Assembly: GCF_008831285.2 (NCBI RefSeq)
Contig: NC_045140.1
Span: 14,743,796 to 14,807,795, forward strand
From: Nymphaea colorata
Taxonomy: Eukaryota; Streptophyta; Magnoliopsida; Nymphaeales; Nymphaeaceae
Length of the DNA: 64,000 nucleotides
Direction: 5' to 3'
Every line of letters begins with the position of its first letter. The stretch's first letter is position 1. A program made the translations under genes and the position numbers. Positions 50,120-63,024 of the stretch are shown here, one piece after another. The notes under the pieces were generated by a model. The model was not told the DNA's origin. It saw nothing but the letters and a program-made list of their open reading frames with translations, and did no database searches.

Positions 50120-52692
50120 TGAGCAATTGTGGTGGAGCATCATCAATGTCTCTTGTAGGCCTAGAGGGCAAGCAGTTTCCCAACTTCCGACCTGACTTGG
50201 AATGGGAGACACCAACCAACAACCCTTTGCTGTTCACGAGGCCACCACCAGCTACGACCACCACGCAGCCACCGCCTCAACCGCCACCGACGCCGGCGAC
50301 ACCATTATACCCTCCCTTCTTGAACCCCGGTTCAGCCCATCCCAGTTCTACCTCCTCCACTCCCTTCCTTCACCAGCTACCACCACACTTCCACTTCTCC
50401 CCCGACTGCACCACCTTCCGCAAGCACGAAACCGAGATACCCGACGAATTCTGCCACTTCGTCAAGCCGGAGGCCGGCATTGGAGACAATGGCTTCGCCG
50501 GTTTCGGGATCCCTGGCGGGAATTTCCAAGGGAGGATGGGCTTGGATCTGAATCTTGGCCACAGGGCCTACTTCTCTTCTCATGAGACGGCCATGGTGAG
50601 TAGGCTCTGCAAGTGGAGCCGAGGAGGCGGGTTTCTGCAGGGGCTGAACCAGCAGGCGCCGAGGTGCCAGGCAGAAGGGTGCAAGGCGGACCTGAGCCAT
50701 GCGAAGCACTACCACAGAAGGCACAAGGTGTGTGAGTTCCACTCCAAGGCAGCTAAGGTGATCATGGCAGGTATAGAGCAAAGATTCTGCCAGCAATGTA
50801 GCAGGTACTCTCTCTCACCATTTCTGTCTCACCCCCCCCACACCCTTCCTGCACCATTCTTCTGCCATGGTCTTAGACTCGTTCTTGGTTTTTTTTTTAA
50901 TTATAGTAATATCTCATTCTCTGCAAGTTTGACCGAGTTCTCCCACATGGCCTCCTTGAAATCTTTAGGCTTCTTTCGATGATGGTTTTTATTAACGTTC
51001 CTTGGTTTCCCTTTTTTCATTTTTTACTCTTGCATTGATCTTCTCTTGATCTTGACTTTTTTTTTTCTTTCTGACATATTCCTTGCCTGGTCAACAGACA
51101 AAGTTTTCACTTCTAATTTTTCTTTGCTCTCAGGTTTCATGTTTTGGCAGAATTTGACGATGTGAAGAGGAGTTGCAGGAAGCGTTTGGCTGATCACAAT
51201 AGAAGAAGAAGAAAGCCACAACCTGTTGCATGTGGAAGTAACGCAGGTAACTCTACGGGGAAGGCTGAGCACAACAGGAACAATACAAGAAGCGTGAACG
51301 ACCCTTCCTCTGAAGCCAGTAGGAAGGACTATAGATCAGGTATGGTTTCTTCTGAAAAGAATTACTTGTGTGTGTTTTTCTGTTTGCGCACGCGGATGTG
51401 TGTTATTCTCTTTGTTTGGCTGTCTCGTTATTCTTCCTTTTCTCTTGATATGTTCCTGTTCTTGAAAAATGGTGCTTTTATTTTCATCGGTGCATGTGTC
51501 TCCCCATCCATTAATCCGGAAAAAGAGAAAGAGAAGAACCCATTTAATGTAACTCGAATGAAGCTTGCACCTTCTTCTATTTTACCCTGACATCACATCA
51601 CAGTGAACAGAATAACAAAATAATGGGTCGTCCCCCCTTTGTTTACTGTGATTTCAAGGGAGCTGCTGTTTTGTACAGTGCCTCGTAATCAAGCAATTTC
51701 AAAGGAAACATTGTCTCCTCTTCTAATGAACCACTTTGGATCTATCGGTTCACTGTTTCTAAAATGTGGGACACCGAGATATACGATCTTTTACTTGTTT
51801 TGATGGTTAAAGAAATAAAACAGTAGCATTGTGATGGGTTTTGGCTTCTTTTGCTTGTCCACAATAAATTGTTTCAGTTTCTTGTTTTTCAAGCGAACCC
51901 CATTTCAGCAGACGGCCTAATTAATTGTGTTGTTTCTTCGATTTGTTTTTATCCGGTTTTGTAAATCATGAGAGTTGAGACCATCTCTCTCTCTTTCGCG
52001 TACCCTTCGCCAAAAGCAAATCACACCTTTTTCCGTTCCTTTATACTGGTTTTTATCATTTTTTTCTCATGTACCCTTAGTTGAATTAAACCAAACTGAG
52101 TTAGCATTTATTGCATGTCCACTTTCTGTCCACCTTTTGAAATTTTCTTGCTTTCTTTTTCCCTATTCCTGTTGTATTGCAATGGATTGAAGAAAGCTTT
52201 CTGTTACTTCTGCTTATTTAATGGTGGACAGCAGCGGCGCCAGTCTCCCAGGTGGACTCGGCTCAGGCAACAGAAGCACACGCCTTGCTCAAGGCAACAT
52301 CTCCATCGCCCCCTTCCTCCCCATTGATGATGATGATAAATACCAACTCCACCAATCCCAAAACCCTCCGCCAAGAGGAGGTGTCAGACCTGCAACTCCT
52401 ACGAAAGGGCCCATCTTTATCCTTGGGTGGCCTGGACCAATCAGTGGCAGCAGCAGAAGCTTCCTCCTCACCCTCCATCCAAAACTTCTCGCCACCATCT
52501 CCCTTCTTCTTCCCCTGGAGCATCCCAAGTCAGTGCAGACTGTCAGTGAACCACCAAAACAGGAGTCCATGGTGCTCTCCCTCACCAAACAATGGCTCGG
52601 AGGAGTCGAGCAGGGGTTCGGGCTCTTACCAAAGTCAGAACCAGACAGATCATGAGCTGCAGAACTCGATTTTTGAAGTTGAGTTACTGTGA
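50119..52692 (+). CDS. SPL8: SBP-box transcription factor, SPL8/LIGULELESS1 type, 3 exons, 450 aa
   Basis: This is a nuclear zinc-binding factor of the SQUAMOSA promoter-binding-like family. SPL8/LG1 members act in reproductive development and in the blade-sheath boundary of grasses. Exons: 50119-50804, 51134-51339 and 52232-52692, GT-AG, with an open joined frame. The SBP domain is at about 183-258. The first zinc site is C183, C188, C205, H208; the second is C224, C227, H231, C243. It ends in the basic nuclear signal [17 protein letters not shown]. Intron 1 falls at CSR|F, the position conserved in SBP genes. SPL8 typing rests on [20 protein letters not shown] and on [13 protein letters not shown] upstream. 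The 5' leader is CT-rich. I see no miR156 target of usable quality, as expected for SPL8. An upstream TTG-started extension is not used. Confidence 0.94.
52230..52236 (+). promoter_or_regulatory. NAGNAG tandem splice acceptor of SPL8 exon 3
   Basis: The acceptor reads GGACAGCAGCGG. Splicing after the first AG starts exon 3 at 52232; splicing after the second starts it at 52235. Both keep the frame and differ by one alanine in a run before PVSQVD. Which is used cannot be told from DNA. Confidence 0.6.
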
Positions 52693-53664
52693 GTTATCTT
52701 TTTTTTCTTTCTTTTTTTTCCTAATCTCAGAGGGAGGGAGAGAGAGAGTGAGGGAGGGAAGTGTCAAATCAAACCAGATCGAATACCCTTTTTTAGAAGG
52801 TGGGTGGTAGTTGATTTTTCTCTTTTTTTGTGTTTCTTCTTCCTTTTCCCCTTTCCTTGCCTTTAATTAATCGAAACTGGTGGTAAGTATTGAATATCGC
52901 AGTCGGTACTCTTAGAAGTTTTACCAACGCGACTTCCTCTTTTTCCCGATTTTTGGTAAATCATCTGACGTTTCTTCTCACATTATCAAGGATTAATTTA
53001 CCTTTACATACTTTTTTTTCTTTTTTTTCTTCCACTTTGGTAAAGTAGAAGAAAAACAGTGAAAAAGAGAAGGGCCAAGCTTCTGTTTTTCCACCGTATT
53101 CTTCACAACTTTTAGTACTGTTTTTGTCTCTGAGATGTTGTCATCAGCCAGCTTTCATGAACAACAAATGGAAACAAGGGAAGATAAAGTGAAGCTGGTT
53201 ACCAGCTGGTTCTTTCCACTGGATATTTACAGATAAATTTAATTGACTTCTGTCTTTGATTCCTCACAAAACCAAACACGACCAATCAAATTTTTAAAAT
53301 GAAAACACGAAACCGGTTTAACTTAATCTGAGGAAAAAAAAAAAGAGAGAAAAAAGGCTGTGATCTCGTGTCTCAAAAATCACGAAATTGAGTGGCATCT
53401 CGCAGACTGGTACTTGAAAACTCGAGGGTTATACACCGACAATCACGAGGGAAGAACATTGTGAACATTTATTTCTTAAGAAGTTGGGAAGTCGCCTTTA
53501 AAACTCGAATTGTAAACTCGGTCACTATGACTTGGCCTGTGCCTTGGTAGAAGTATCCATTAATTAATTTGCTACAAAAGTTAATAATATTGATATAAAC
53601 TAATAAACTTATTAATTTGCTGCAAATAATTATCAAGTGGGAGTCGTTACCCCCTTTTCTGTTA

Positions 53665-53835
53665 GGAACTAGGCTCTGGCACTCTGGAGATCAAGCGAGA
53701 AGAAAATAAACACACAATAATACAAGGATTTATGTGGTTCGGAAACAGAATCAACACAGAGGCCATTAAAAGTGATGTTGCCCTCTAATAAAACAGAAGT
53801 TTTAGAGCAACATGGCAAAGGCAAAAAGTTAGAAT
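53665..53835. repeat. Possible retrotransposon LTR remnant
   Basis: CAAGGATTTATGTGGTTCGG within a stretch beginning TTAGGAACTAGG resembles words frequent in plant LTR-retrotransposon ends. No partner LTR or coding domain was found, so the call is tentative. Confidence 0.25.
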
Positions 53836-54792
53836 AATGCTCCTAACATGCAAAAGTTGATTATGCCTAAAATAGGGGAAGAAGCTTGTTAAATTGAGAT
53901 CAATTGCTCCTGGCACCTCCAATACTTTTTACTCTCTTTCCAGAAAATCATATTCAGTTATTAAATGAAATGTCTTCTCCGACGCTTAAACTGAGAGCTA
54001 TGAGTCCCATTGTCGTGCATTTATGTGGAAAAGCCATGTCAAGCAATCCCCTAATTAAATGCAAGGATTGAGGCAGATCATTATAACAAGGAGGGACTTT
54101 GTAGTTTCGGTGCAAGCTCCCAAATTAGCAACTAAGCATCTAAAATTTTGGTGAAAAAAACTCATCTTGTGTGAATATTCAAAAGAACAAAGATGTAACT
54201 CTGTGCTGACCGATTATTGTCAGGGGTCGAGCTACACAACCATTTCTGTATGTAAAAACTAAGACATTCCTTCATTTTGCTATCTGCAGACTAGCTGTCC
54301 CAATCCAACTTGATATGAAACTCATTCACAATTATTAGAAGAGGCATCTGCCAAATAAAATTTGTTTGATAGGATTTGTGGATTTTTCTCTTAGACATCG
54401 GATGGTGTACTTAATCATACTTACCCGATACAATGTGACTGTGATTGGATAGAGCTCAAGATACTGGAGGATTTCTCCTTTGGCTTGGAGAACATTGGCT
54501 TTTGCATGCATATATATTTCGTGAAAAGGAACAATTGGTAGGCTAATAAGGGGCCTTTCGTGTTAAGTTAATCGCCTAGTTCATGGTAAAATAAAAATTC
54601 CATCCGCTTGATCTTCTTGCTATTGTAAGCCATCAAATTGATAAAACAATAATTATTTGCGGAACTGTAACTATAGGAGGGCACTTAGTAGCAGGAATGT
54701 TCCCTTCTTTGGAACGCAGTGTTCCACGAACGTGTCTTTTTTTTTTTAACACATTAACAACACAGTGTTCTTGTTACCAAACGGTTTAGCTT

Positions 54793-55871
54793 TTGTTATC
54801 AAATAACCTCACAAGTTTTTTCGAGTCCCGAAAGTTCAACCTATCAAGTGATCAGGGCCCGGAAGGGCGGTTTGTTATTAAGAACGAAGAATCACTAGCA
54901 CGTTTAGGGATGATGACTCGGTCTATCTTCCTTTCAACAATGAGTTACATTAGATATCCTGAATTATTATTATTATTAACAACGATGAACTCCCTTCTGA
55001 AGCAGCCCAAAGGCAGTCAAGTTTCACTAAGATGTCACGGAGCACATGATTCAATTGACATACCTCGGTTTTTGATCTGAAAGGATGAATAGTGACTGAT
55101 GATAGACTGATACTAACAGTTACATGGGAGATGTAGGTTGGTTTTCACGTGTTCCACTTCATTAATTTTCAGGATCAAATGTCCAAATCTTTCTCTTGTT
55201 TATGTTTAGTTAAGCCAGAAGCCGTGTTTTCTTTCACGTTCCAGTTCGTGGAGCAGGAAAAATATTCCATTAAATGCGGAGCTCCTATCTTCAAAAATCT
55301 CATTTAACTCTTTCTCCAATGGGAAATGTAGAAGGTATTCGGATTCAAGAGCATAGGAAGATACAGTCTGAACTGAATCTGAACCAGAATCATCTTTCGG
55401 TTGATAAAAATAAAATTTTAACTTTTAGAAAACCAAAGGAGAAAGTAAAAAATTTAAGGAAAAAAAAAATCCAAAAAATGGGTCATGCATTGAATTGTTG
55501 TTGCACCGAATCTGACCGATCAAGACTGATTTCGTTCTTTCTCCAAACAATCGTACTGCTGATTTAACTTCTTGTTCTTGTCGGTTGCTTCATAACGTAA
55601 AATTATGAGGCAAGGCTCCTTAACAAATGTTTCTTCGGGATTTTCAATCGAGAGGGCAAAAAGTTATTTGGAAACTTTATCAAACCGGGAGAAGTCATCT
55701 ACGAACAAATTTTCCCGTGACTTGTACTCTCGTATAACTCGTACGAAGGAAGGTGTAGTAGACAACCGCTATCTGCTATTAAACACACCCTTTGCAGGAA
55801 ACCGTAGTGACAGTACTCGTTCTCCGCTGACAGTTTTTTGTGTATCGGGTTTTGCTACCATAAATACTTGA
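54793..55871 (+). other. Three consecutive unassigned ORFs
   Basis: Frames of 95, 97 and 88 codons lie in the same strand order (54793-55080, 55274-55567, 55605-55871) with few overlapping opposite-strand frames. No motif is recognised. They could be a decayed gene, an organelle-DNA insertion or chance. They are not called as genes. Confidence 0.2.
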
Positions 55872-56491
55872 CAAAAATGAGGTCCATGTTATCAAGCTCA
55901 TTATGTAGCATCCTGAATCGGCGAATATGCCGGAAGGAAGCAACATTGGTTTCCAAACATAATTAGTAACCACCGGCGGAGCAAAAGATTTTGGTTGGAG
56001 GAGCAATAATTCAATGACTTCGATCGGCCAGAAATTTTGGTTGTAGGGGTTCTCATTTAATGACTTTGATCCGCACTTGTATATGCAAACAATCAAATAC
56101 CAGTAAGGGGCGGATTCCATATCGGGTTTTTATCAAGCCGATTCAGCCCCTTATTGCAGATATTTGAATAAAATGACAACAAAATGAAAAGTCAATTTCT
56201 CCGTCCTAGATTTTAAAAATATTCGATACGCACTGCATTTCATTTCAATGGATTGATCATATTCTCAGTCGAAAATCTATACTTACAATATTGAATGAAG
56301 TAGGTAGACATGAATATACCATACAGAACAAGGTGTGCATGGAACTAGGGCAGGGCCATGGGTCAGGCTGGTCCAATAATCAACAAAGCGGAGCTCGAGG
56401 TGGCTCGAAGCCTTTTCCGGCAGCTCAAGCACTGCCAGCTTAATTATCAGGCAAACCCCAACCGTCAACTTCATACCTATATTGGATACCC

Positions 56492-56551
56492 AGTACAATA
56501 CCAACCCTTATTCAAAACCATAGTACAATACCAACCCTTATTCAAAACCAT
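56492..56551. repeat. Perfect 30-bp tandem duplication
   Basis: The unit starting AGTACAATACCAACCCTTAT (56492-56521) is repeated exactly at 56522-56551. Confidence 0.85.
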
Positions 56552-56870
56552 CAACTTTTCCCTTTTTTTAATTTCTAACAAGCCTCCTTCATAACTTGCT
56601 GAGAGTTCCTATTCTCTTGAAAGATCATGCCTACGATAATGAATGACAGTTGAAAAGGGGAGGTAGCATCTCGCCGAGGAAGATGAGAGAAAGAGAGAGA
56701 GAACGAAAAAAAATGCAGAGAAACGATGTTTAAAGGTTCGTACCAAGCTTAATTGTGCTCCTGATACTCAGCCCGACTTAGCCGGTTGTTTTTTATTATA
56801 ATGGCCCATGAGCCAAATAGCGAACCAAGGCTCGACCCCTTTTATAGGCCCGGTGCCTACATCGAACCAA

Positions 56871-57020
56871 GGGGGCCGGCAGGGGCCTTGGCCCCCACTC
56901 AAAATTTCAAAAACATATAATTTTTTAAAATTTTCAATTATGTTATATAAAAATTTTAGAAAATTATATTTTACCCGTATTAAAATTTTGAAACTTTAAT
57001 TTAGCCCCTCCAAGTATATC
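56871..57020. mobile_element. MITE-like relative of the 7283-7458 insertion
   Basis: It opens with GGGGGCCGGCAGGGGCC. It then has a long AAAATTT-rich core with TTAAAATTTTGAAACTTTAAT, and closes TTTAGCCCCTCC. The insertion at 7283 has the same plan, with CTAAAATTTTGAAGTAAT near its end. Borders are approximate. Confidence 0.4.
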
Positions 57021-58424
57021 CATCCTTAATGGGAATGGCTGTAGGTGACGTCTTAAGTGACCATTACTATTCTATTAATTTAATTCAAAGGTTAGGACAT
57101 ATTCATAGAATGATTAATCACAAACTCTTTCCATTATCAAACCGCCTCTAAATGACATGAACATATCCCTTGAACAAAAAAACTATTTGCTACCTTCTTT
57201 AGAAAAAAAAGTAAATAAATAATATATACATGGCATATTCATTCAGTAATATAAGGTCACGCAAGGTCTATGTTATGCATCCGTATGACAAGATCTATGT
57301 GTGAAAGATGATCATAACCGAGTGCAGGCACATGAATTTTTCTTCCGTATGTTACCAACCTGACCCGGCATATTAATTCACTGTAGTGCTCTATGTCATT
57401 GTCGTCATTCATCACCTTCATGACTACGAAGAATTTACTAGTGCCGACCTAGTGTGTCGCTTGTCTCCCTTTCCTCCTACATAATAAACACCTTCAACGT
57501 GACCAGCATGATAAGCTCGTTGCATCTAGCTAGCTCTTCATTTATGTATCACTTTCTATGTGGTGGCCGATTTGGCTGATCAGGCCGAAGCCGCCAATAC
57601 TTTAAGGAAGCCTTTCTGCCCTCTTTCAGTTTAGATTTTGAGGTGATACGACATGTATATGTATCACCCAATAGGGCTCAACTTGATAAGTTATTACAAT
57701 GCAGAAGCACATATGGGCTTGTGCAGGCAAGTGCCCACACAAAATATTTATTTATATATATATGAATACCTTATGAACATTTGCTCATATGCATGGTTGG
57801 TAGCCCTTCCGTGGTATGTCTTAAAGTATCACCTTTCAACGAAAAATTTCTAGCTCTGTCACTAGCTAACAAGATTAAGATTGTGACCAATTGAAGCGAG
57901 CTTGGCGGTCATCAATCAATTTTTTTGTACTCGTTGGTTCATTCACCTAGCTTGATGAAAGGCAAGCTAACTGGTAGAAGCTCTTCAATGTAGCATGACA
58001 GCATTAATTTGCATTGAGTGGTAGAAAAAGACAGCTTTCTTTCTTTTTGTCGGATTGCATAGGAGATCGAGCTTGAGTGGGCTTAGTTACACAAGCGCCA
58101 TTGAGTCAAGTTTCGAACCAAAACAAGGCCTTTTATTTGGTTTTAATTTTTTGGTTTGGTTTGGTTTGCCTAAAATATTGCTTCACCTACATTATCACCA
58201 ACTTTTCATGTTGGCTAGATGTGAATCTAAAGGAACACATAGCCAGCAAGCGACTTGACTACAAGATCTCCTGCCAAAGTCGTTGATTTTCACAAACAAT
58301 TATCCTTCAAGTGAAGCTTGTAAAATGTCAAAATAATGCATGTGAATTAAGGAACTCACTTGTTGTTCCTGAGGAAGAGATGAAGCTTGTAAAATATCAT
58401 AATAATGGACCTCACCCTGGGCCC

Positions 58425-58497
58425 CATGAGAATTGAACCTGAGACATGCTGTCCATGTGCCGCATGTTCAACCAGTTGAGCTGCACACTGTTTGGCA
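58425..58497 (-). mobile_element. SINE-like tRNA-derived head
   Basis: On the minus strand CAGCTCAACTGG (58472-58483) resembles box A. AGGTTCAATTC (58430-58440) resembles box B, 31 nt further on. Arms do not pair as in a real tRNA. A 27-bp near-repeat (TGAAGCTTGTAAAAT...) occurs nearby at 58312 and 58381. Confidence 0.4.
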
Positions 58498-58597
58498 AGA
58501 CTCTAATGTAGTGTTTGATAAGATCCAAGGCTGATTTAAAATCCTTATGTCTCACATCCAAAGATCTTAAAAACTAAGGTTTTTAAAAACCGCATTT

Positions 58598-58599
<2 letters not shown>

Positions 58600-58628
<29 letters not shown>
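58600..58628. repeat. CT microsatellite
   Basis: Uninterrupted CT dinucleotides. Confidence 0.9.
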
Positions 58629-58630
<2 letters not shown>

Positions 58631-61600
58631 AAACTCTAACAATCTGGACAGCCATGGTGGTCGAGATCCTTTTTCTTGTTTTGTGGTTTTGGTGGACGAC
58701 CACGACGAGGACCACTGACCTTGACAGTGCATCTCTCTCTCGCTCTTTAGGCCTTGACTGTCATGACGGTCAGTGCAATGTTCTTGTTTTTCTTTCTCTT
58801 ATAAGTCGATAGATCCAAGACTCCATAATAATAAAAAAAAAATTTTATGCCATGGAAGATCTTTATTTTAAACAATTTGAAGATCTGAGTAGTTGAAAAT
58901 CATGAATTTAAAGTCAAATGGGGAGGAGGGGAGAGAAGTCTAACCTTAAATCCCTGGATCTAAGATCTTACAATTTCAAATCACCACAGATCTAAAACTC
59001 TTAATGAGCTGAAAAAGTTGGTTTTGAAATCTGACGTTTGCAATGCTTAGGATATTAAATCCTAGGCTATCAAACATGCTGCAAGAGAGAGAAAGAGAAG
59101 GGGATTGAGAAGAAAGTGGGGTGGGGGGAATTTTATGCCATCGTACAAAGGCCAGGTTGGGGCCTGACAAAGTGAGAAGAAGGGTCATTTCATGACTGCC
59201 AATCTTGCCCCCAGCCAGTGAACCCCATTGATTCTTGAATATCATCATCGATCAGTGCCCCCCCAACCCCTTTCCCAATGAGCGACTTTCTCCTCAAGCC
59301 CTCCCCACCAGTGAACCTCAACTGTCAAAAAGTTTATCTCCCTATCTCTTATTCTTGTTTCAGTGGTCATGTGGTTTGTTCTTTTTAACTTTTTTTTTAT
59401 CCTTTTACAGTCACGAATCATCATCTCTCTCACTTCAACCTTTTCAAACACTTCGAAAGAATCTTTCCATCTGTTTGTTCTGTTTCGTTTTTGCTGTGTT
59501 GAGTGAATTACAGAAAGCAATCCAACTTACCGACTATGTCCAAACGCGCCACCACCTTCTTCTTGGTCCCGCTAGCAATTCGAGAGCTTGCTTTTTTATT
59601 TTTATTCTTTTAATTGGGTAAATTTTCTTTTGAAGGAGCTCCTTTTTTGTCCCAAAGTTTCAAAGAGAACCATATGTTTCTGGAAAGAAATTTGGGAAAC
59701 CCTCTTGTCATTGAATCAAGATCCACATCAAATGGTCATTTCAGTATTTTGATTTGGAAAGGAGTTTTGCAAGTGATGTATTTTAAAATATTTCATCATA
59801 GAAGCATCATGGAGTTGGGCAAATCTACAAATTAAAATATAACAATGGAGTTGATCAACCAGCTGCCAAAATGGCGATTCTTACAATGTAACATATACAG
59901 TAATATATGAGAGAGAGAAAGAGAGAGAGAGAGTGTCTGTGCAGTGCTGACGTTAATGTACGAAGGAAACATGAGAGAGACGGGTGCATGACATCATAAA
60001 GTACCGGTAGCCTGATGAGCAATTAATTTTTTGGGGTGGGTGGCTGGGGAGAGGGAGAAGAGTCGTGCGATTTTTTTTTTAAGATGATAATTGATTAAAA
60101 AGTTATATTAATTTGATAAACCAGATTAAATCGGAAATTTCATTGCAAACATGTTTGCTTTTTAAAGTTACAACGATATATATATAAGTGATTAAACAAT
60201 TGGTTTAACTGTTTATAGTTATCTAATCAAAGTGGCAATTAATACTGGACCATGAAAATACTTATAATCTTTTTTTTTAACTGTTTATCATGATGAATTA
60301 GATGACTTTCATTAGATGGCATGATGACTCTAAAAAATCAAGTCACTCACTGAAGTCCCCATTTTTGGTTTGTTGCCCCAACTAATTTGAGGTATGGCCA
60401 GCAACTCTCAGGTCTTGAGGCGCAGAGAGCGCCATGCATAACCATACATACCTTCACTTCAGGACGAACGAGATATTATTTTTTTTGACATTAAATGAGA
60501 GAGAGAGGGCGGAGAGAACAAGGGCGAGGAAGCTTAGGTCCAGCTTGAAATCAGACAAACATAAACGGCTTTTATGGCATCGCTTCGGAAAAGTGCACAA
60601 TATCGATTTTTGCTTTAACAATAATAAAAAGAAAGCTAGAACTTCATCGGCCTGCCAAATAGTTTGGGCTATTATCTAAACCCATATAGTGAATAGTCGA
60701 TCAATAATTATGATAATAATAATAATAATAACAACAATAATTATGCCACTTGGAGCAAGGGCCTACCGCCTACGTTCTCATTATCTTGAAAGAATTTCAA
60801 CATGTAAAACTTGCAAAAATATCATGTAGAAAAAAAAAAAAAAACCAAATATGCCGATGTCTGAATAATTGATAGTTGACCTGAATCTTGATTTTGAAGT
60901 TCACTTCACGTTAGTTTTTATGGCAGTTTCGGTTACTTTGAGAACATGCTTGGAATATTTTGTGGATACCCTGAAACTTCTTACAAAACGGGGGTTGCCT
61001 TTTGTCTGCCGACTTCACCGATGAGCCATGACGTCCAATGCCCCGGTTTACCTCCACTTTCAATATCGTACAACGAGATGGCCAACACGCTCTGGTTGCA
61101 TTGGACCGACTAAAACGGACGCAGATTTGTTGATTAGAACTTGGAAAGATACGTGGTCTGTCTATTTTGCCTAACAAATATCCAAGTCTGGGTTCAATTT
61201 CAAGCTTATTCTTTGTCTGGTTACAGCTAAATATGTGTTACGGTATATAAAGTCAGGTATAGGTCGACGAAATTCAACTGCCAGTGGTAGCCTTTTTTAA
61301 CTTTACCGCACCTTAGACACGCCAGGCAAGGACATGATGCCACGAGATCCGGCACGAGACAGCAGGGCCACTCTTTCTCTTGTTTTGCTGTTCCATAGCT
61401 TTTATTTACATCGTCTGCGAACAACCAACGAAGTATTTTCGCTGTATGTCACCAAGAAACCTTGGAATTACTTTCTCAGGTGTTTCAACGAAGAAGAGGA
61501 TTGCAAAGGTCACGGGAATTGGAAGTGACGAGCTTTAAAAGGACAAGGAAAACCGCCAGAGATCCAACTCCAGGGCCCAGGTGTAAAACTCTCAAAACAG

Positions 61601-62341
61601 AGTTCCCCTGGAACCCTGCTGAGTGAATTATTACCAGAAAATGGACTTACGCAGGAGCTACAAGAGTTTAATAGAGAGGAGTCACGTTAGAGAACGTCAA
61701 CAGTTCAAACATAAGGTACCCCTCTCTTTCGGCCTAATATGGTGAATTTTTTAGCAAATCCAGTTGACAAGTCATTATTAAAAAAAAATCAAAAGCCAAA
61801 GGCTATCAGGTTCCCTTCAGACGCGTCCCTGCTTTACAATCCCGTCTAATAGAATTAGTTGGTCTAAACTTGGCAAAATTTTCCAGTTTCATTTCCAATG
61901 AACGTGAATGCCAGTAAATATAAGTTGATCTCCACTATCGTGATCTTGACTACCAAGATGGAAATAATTTACATCGTCTAAAAGAAAATTTCCAAGTACT
62001 CTGGACGACAAATTAGTCTAACCACCAGAGGGAGAGAAAGAGAGAAAAGGAGAGGAAACAACAATATTGAACAGGAAGAGGATGGGAGCGGGGACAGATA
62101 CACACTCAGATCGGATCACTAAGAGAAGCTGAAGTAATTGAAAAATCAAAATGGGATGAGACCGAAGAAAATCATAAATGTGCAACTCGTTGAAAATGCC
62201 TTCCGTGAGAAAGATGAATACCACCAAACAGGGAGGGGCTCTCCTCAAGGGTTCAGAACTACTTTGGTACAGAAACTACACTGGCCGTAATTTTCATGCT
62301 TGCCGTCAGTGAGATCAAAGTATATCAGCCAGCAACAGTTA

Positions 62342-63024
62342 TCAAGAAGACATCATCACCTGATCACATGCCTGGAGCGCCTGATTGGCAAAGTATCTCA
62401 CATCAACATCTGGATCTTCACTGAGCTCAACCAAGCAAGGTCTGATTGTCTGATCCACTACCTAAAGCCACAAGAAAAAGAAAAAAAAAACAGTTCAGTT
62501 ACATAGTTGAAGTTAACAGCATAGGTAGATGCCCTTGAAAATGAGAATGTAAAGAAATAACTCACCGATTGGTCAACTATTGGAATGAGGGCTTGCAGTA
62601 CCTTTGCCACATTAAATTTGATGTTTGGTACTCTGTCAAGCATAAAGTTCTGTGGTCAGTTAATAGATTACACAGATGGGGTATATGCATGGCACAGCTA
62701 AAATCCAGAAGCCAGACAGAGCAACATCTCCATCTCAGCGCATCAACTCAATTCCTGAAAGCACGACGCCCTCTTGGAAAAAGTTACTGACCCTTCAGTG
62801 TGCTCAGGAATGTCCAAGAATACTCCTTACTCCAGAAACAAATTCTGTGCTCACTAGCTTAATTAGATTCTTTCAAGTACTCACCTGTCCTTCGAAGCAT
62901 TGATGACAACAGGCAATAGTTTGTGGCACGTAATATCAGAACCCATGACAGGGGCCAGTAAAGAGATAGCATGCAGAATTGTCATTCGATACAAATAGTG
63001 TGGGTTGGCAATCATGTTCAGAAC
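62342..63024 (-). CDS. PP2AA: PP2A 65-kDa scaffold subunit A, C-terminal exons (partial gene)
   Basis: This is the HEAT-repeat scaffold that holds the catalytic and regulatory B subunits of protein phosphatase 2A, in cytosol and nucleus. Three terminal exons read on the minus strand: 63024-62885, 62632-62566 and 62461-62342. Donors and acceptors are GT-AG and phases join cleanly, giving the last 108 residues. Diagnostic blocks are NPHYLYRMTILHA, LLAPVMGSDITC, RVPNIKFNVAKVLQALIPIVD and, near the end, RPCLVELSEDPDVDVRYFAN. The protein ends VMMSS, as in plant A subunits. These are the last two or three HEAT repeats. I found no further exon up to 64000, so the preceding intron exceeds 970 bp and the rest of the gene is outside. 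No damage is seen in this part. Confidence 0.95.

Larger units (their letters stand above)
52693..62340. other. Intergenic, repeat-bearing
   Basis: No gene recognised. Items seen are an LTR-like stretch (about 53665-53835), three unassigned plus-strand ORFs (54793-55080, 55274-55567, 55605-55871) and a 30-bp tandem duplication (56492-56551). There is also a MITE-family relative (56871-57020), a minus-strand SINE-like head (58425-58497) and CT/GA tracts. The stretch 61900-62341 probably includes the 3' UTR of the PP2A-A gene on the minus strand. Confidence 0.5.

Noticed and set aside
50377-50796. 139-codon minus-strand ORF
   Set aside because: It is the antisense shadow of SPL8 exon 1.
52570-52595. 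miR156-like site in SPL8 exon 3 (GTGCTCTCCCTC...)
   Set aside because: Only about the first 12 bases resemble the known SPL target, with one internal mismatch, and the rest mismatches. SPL8-type genes are not known miR156 targets.
52221-52655. 144-codon plus-strand ORF over SPL8 exon 3
   Set aside because: It is in a different frame from the one joined by splicing from exon 2, and it starts inside the intron acceptor.
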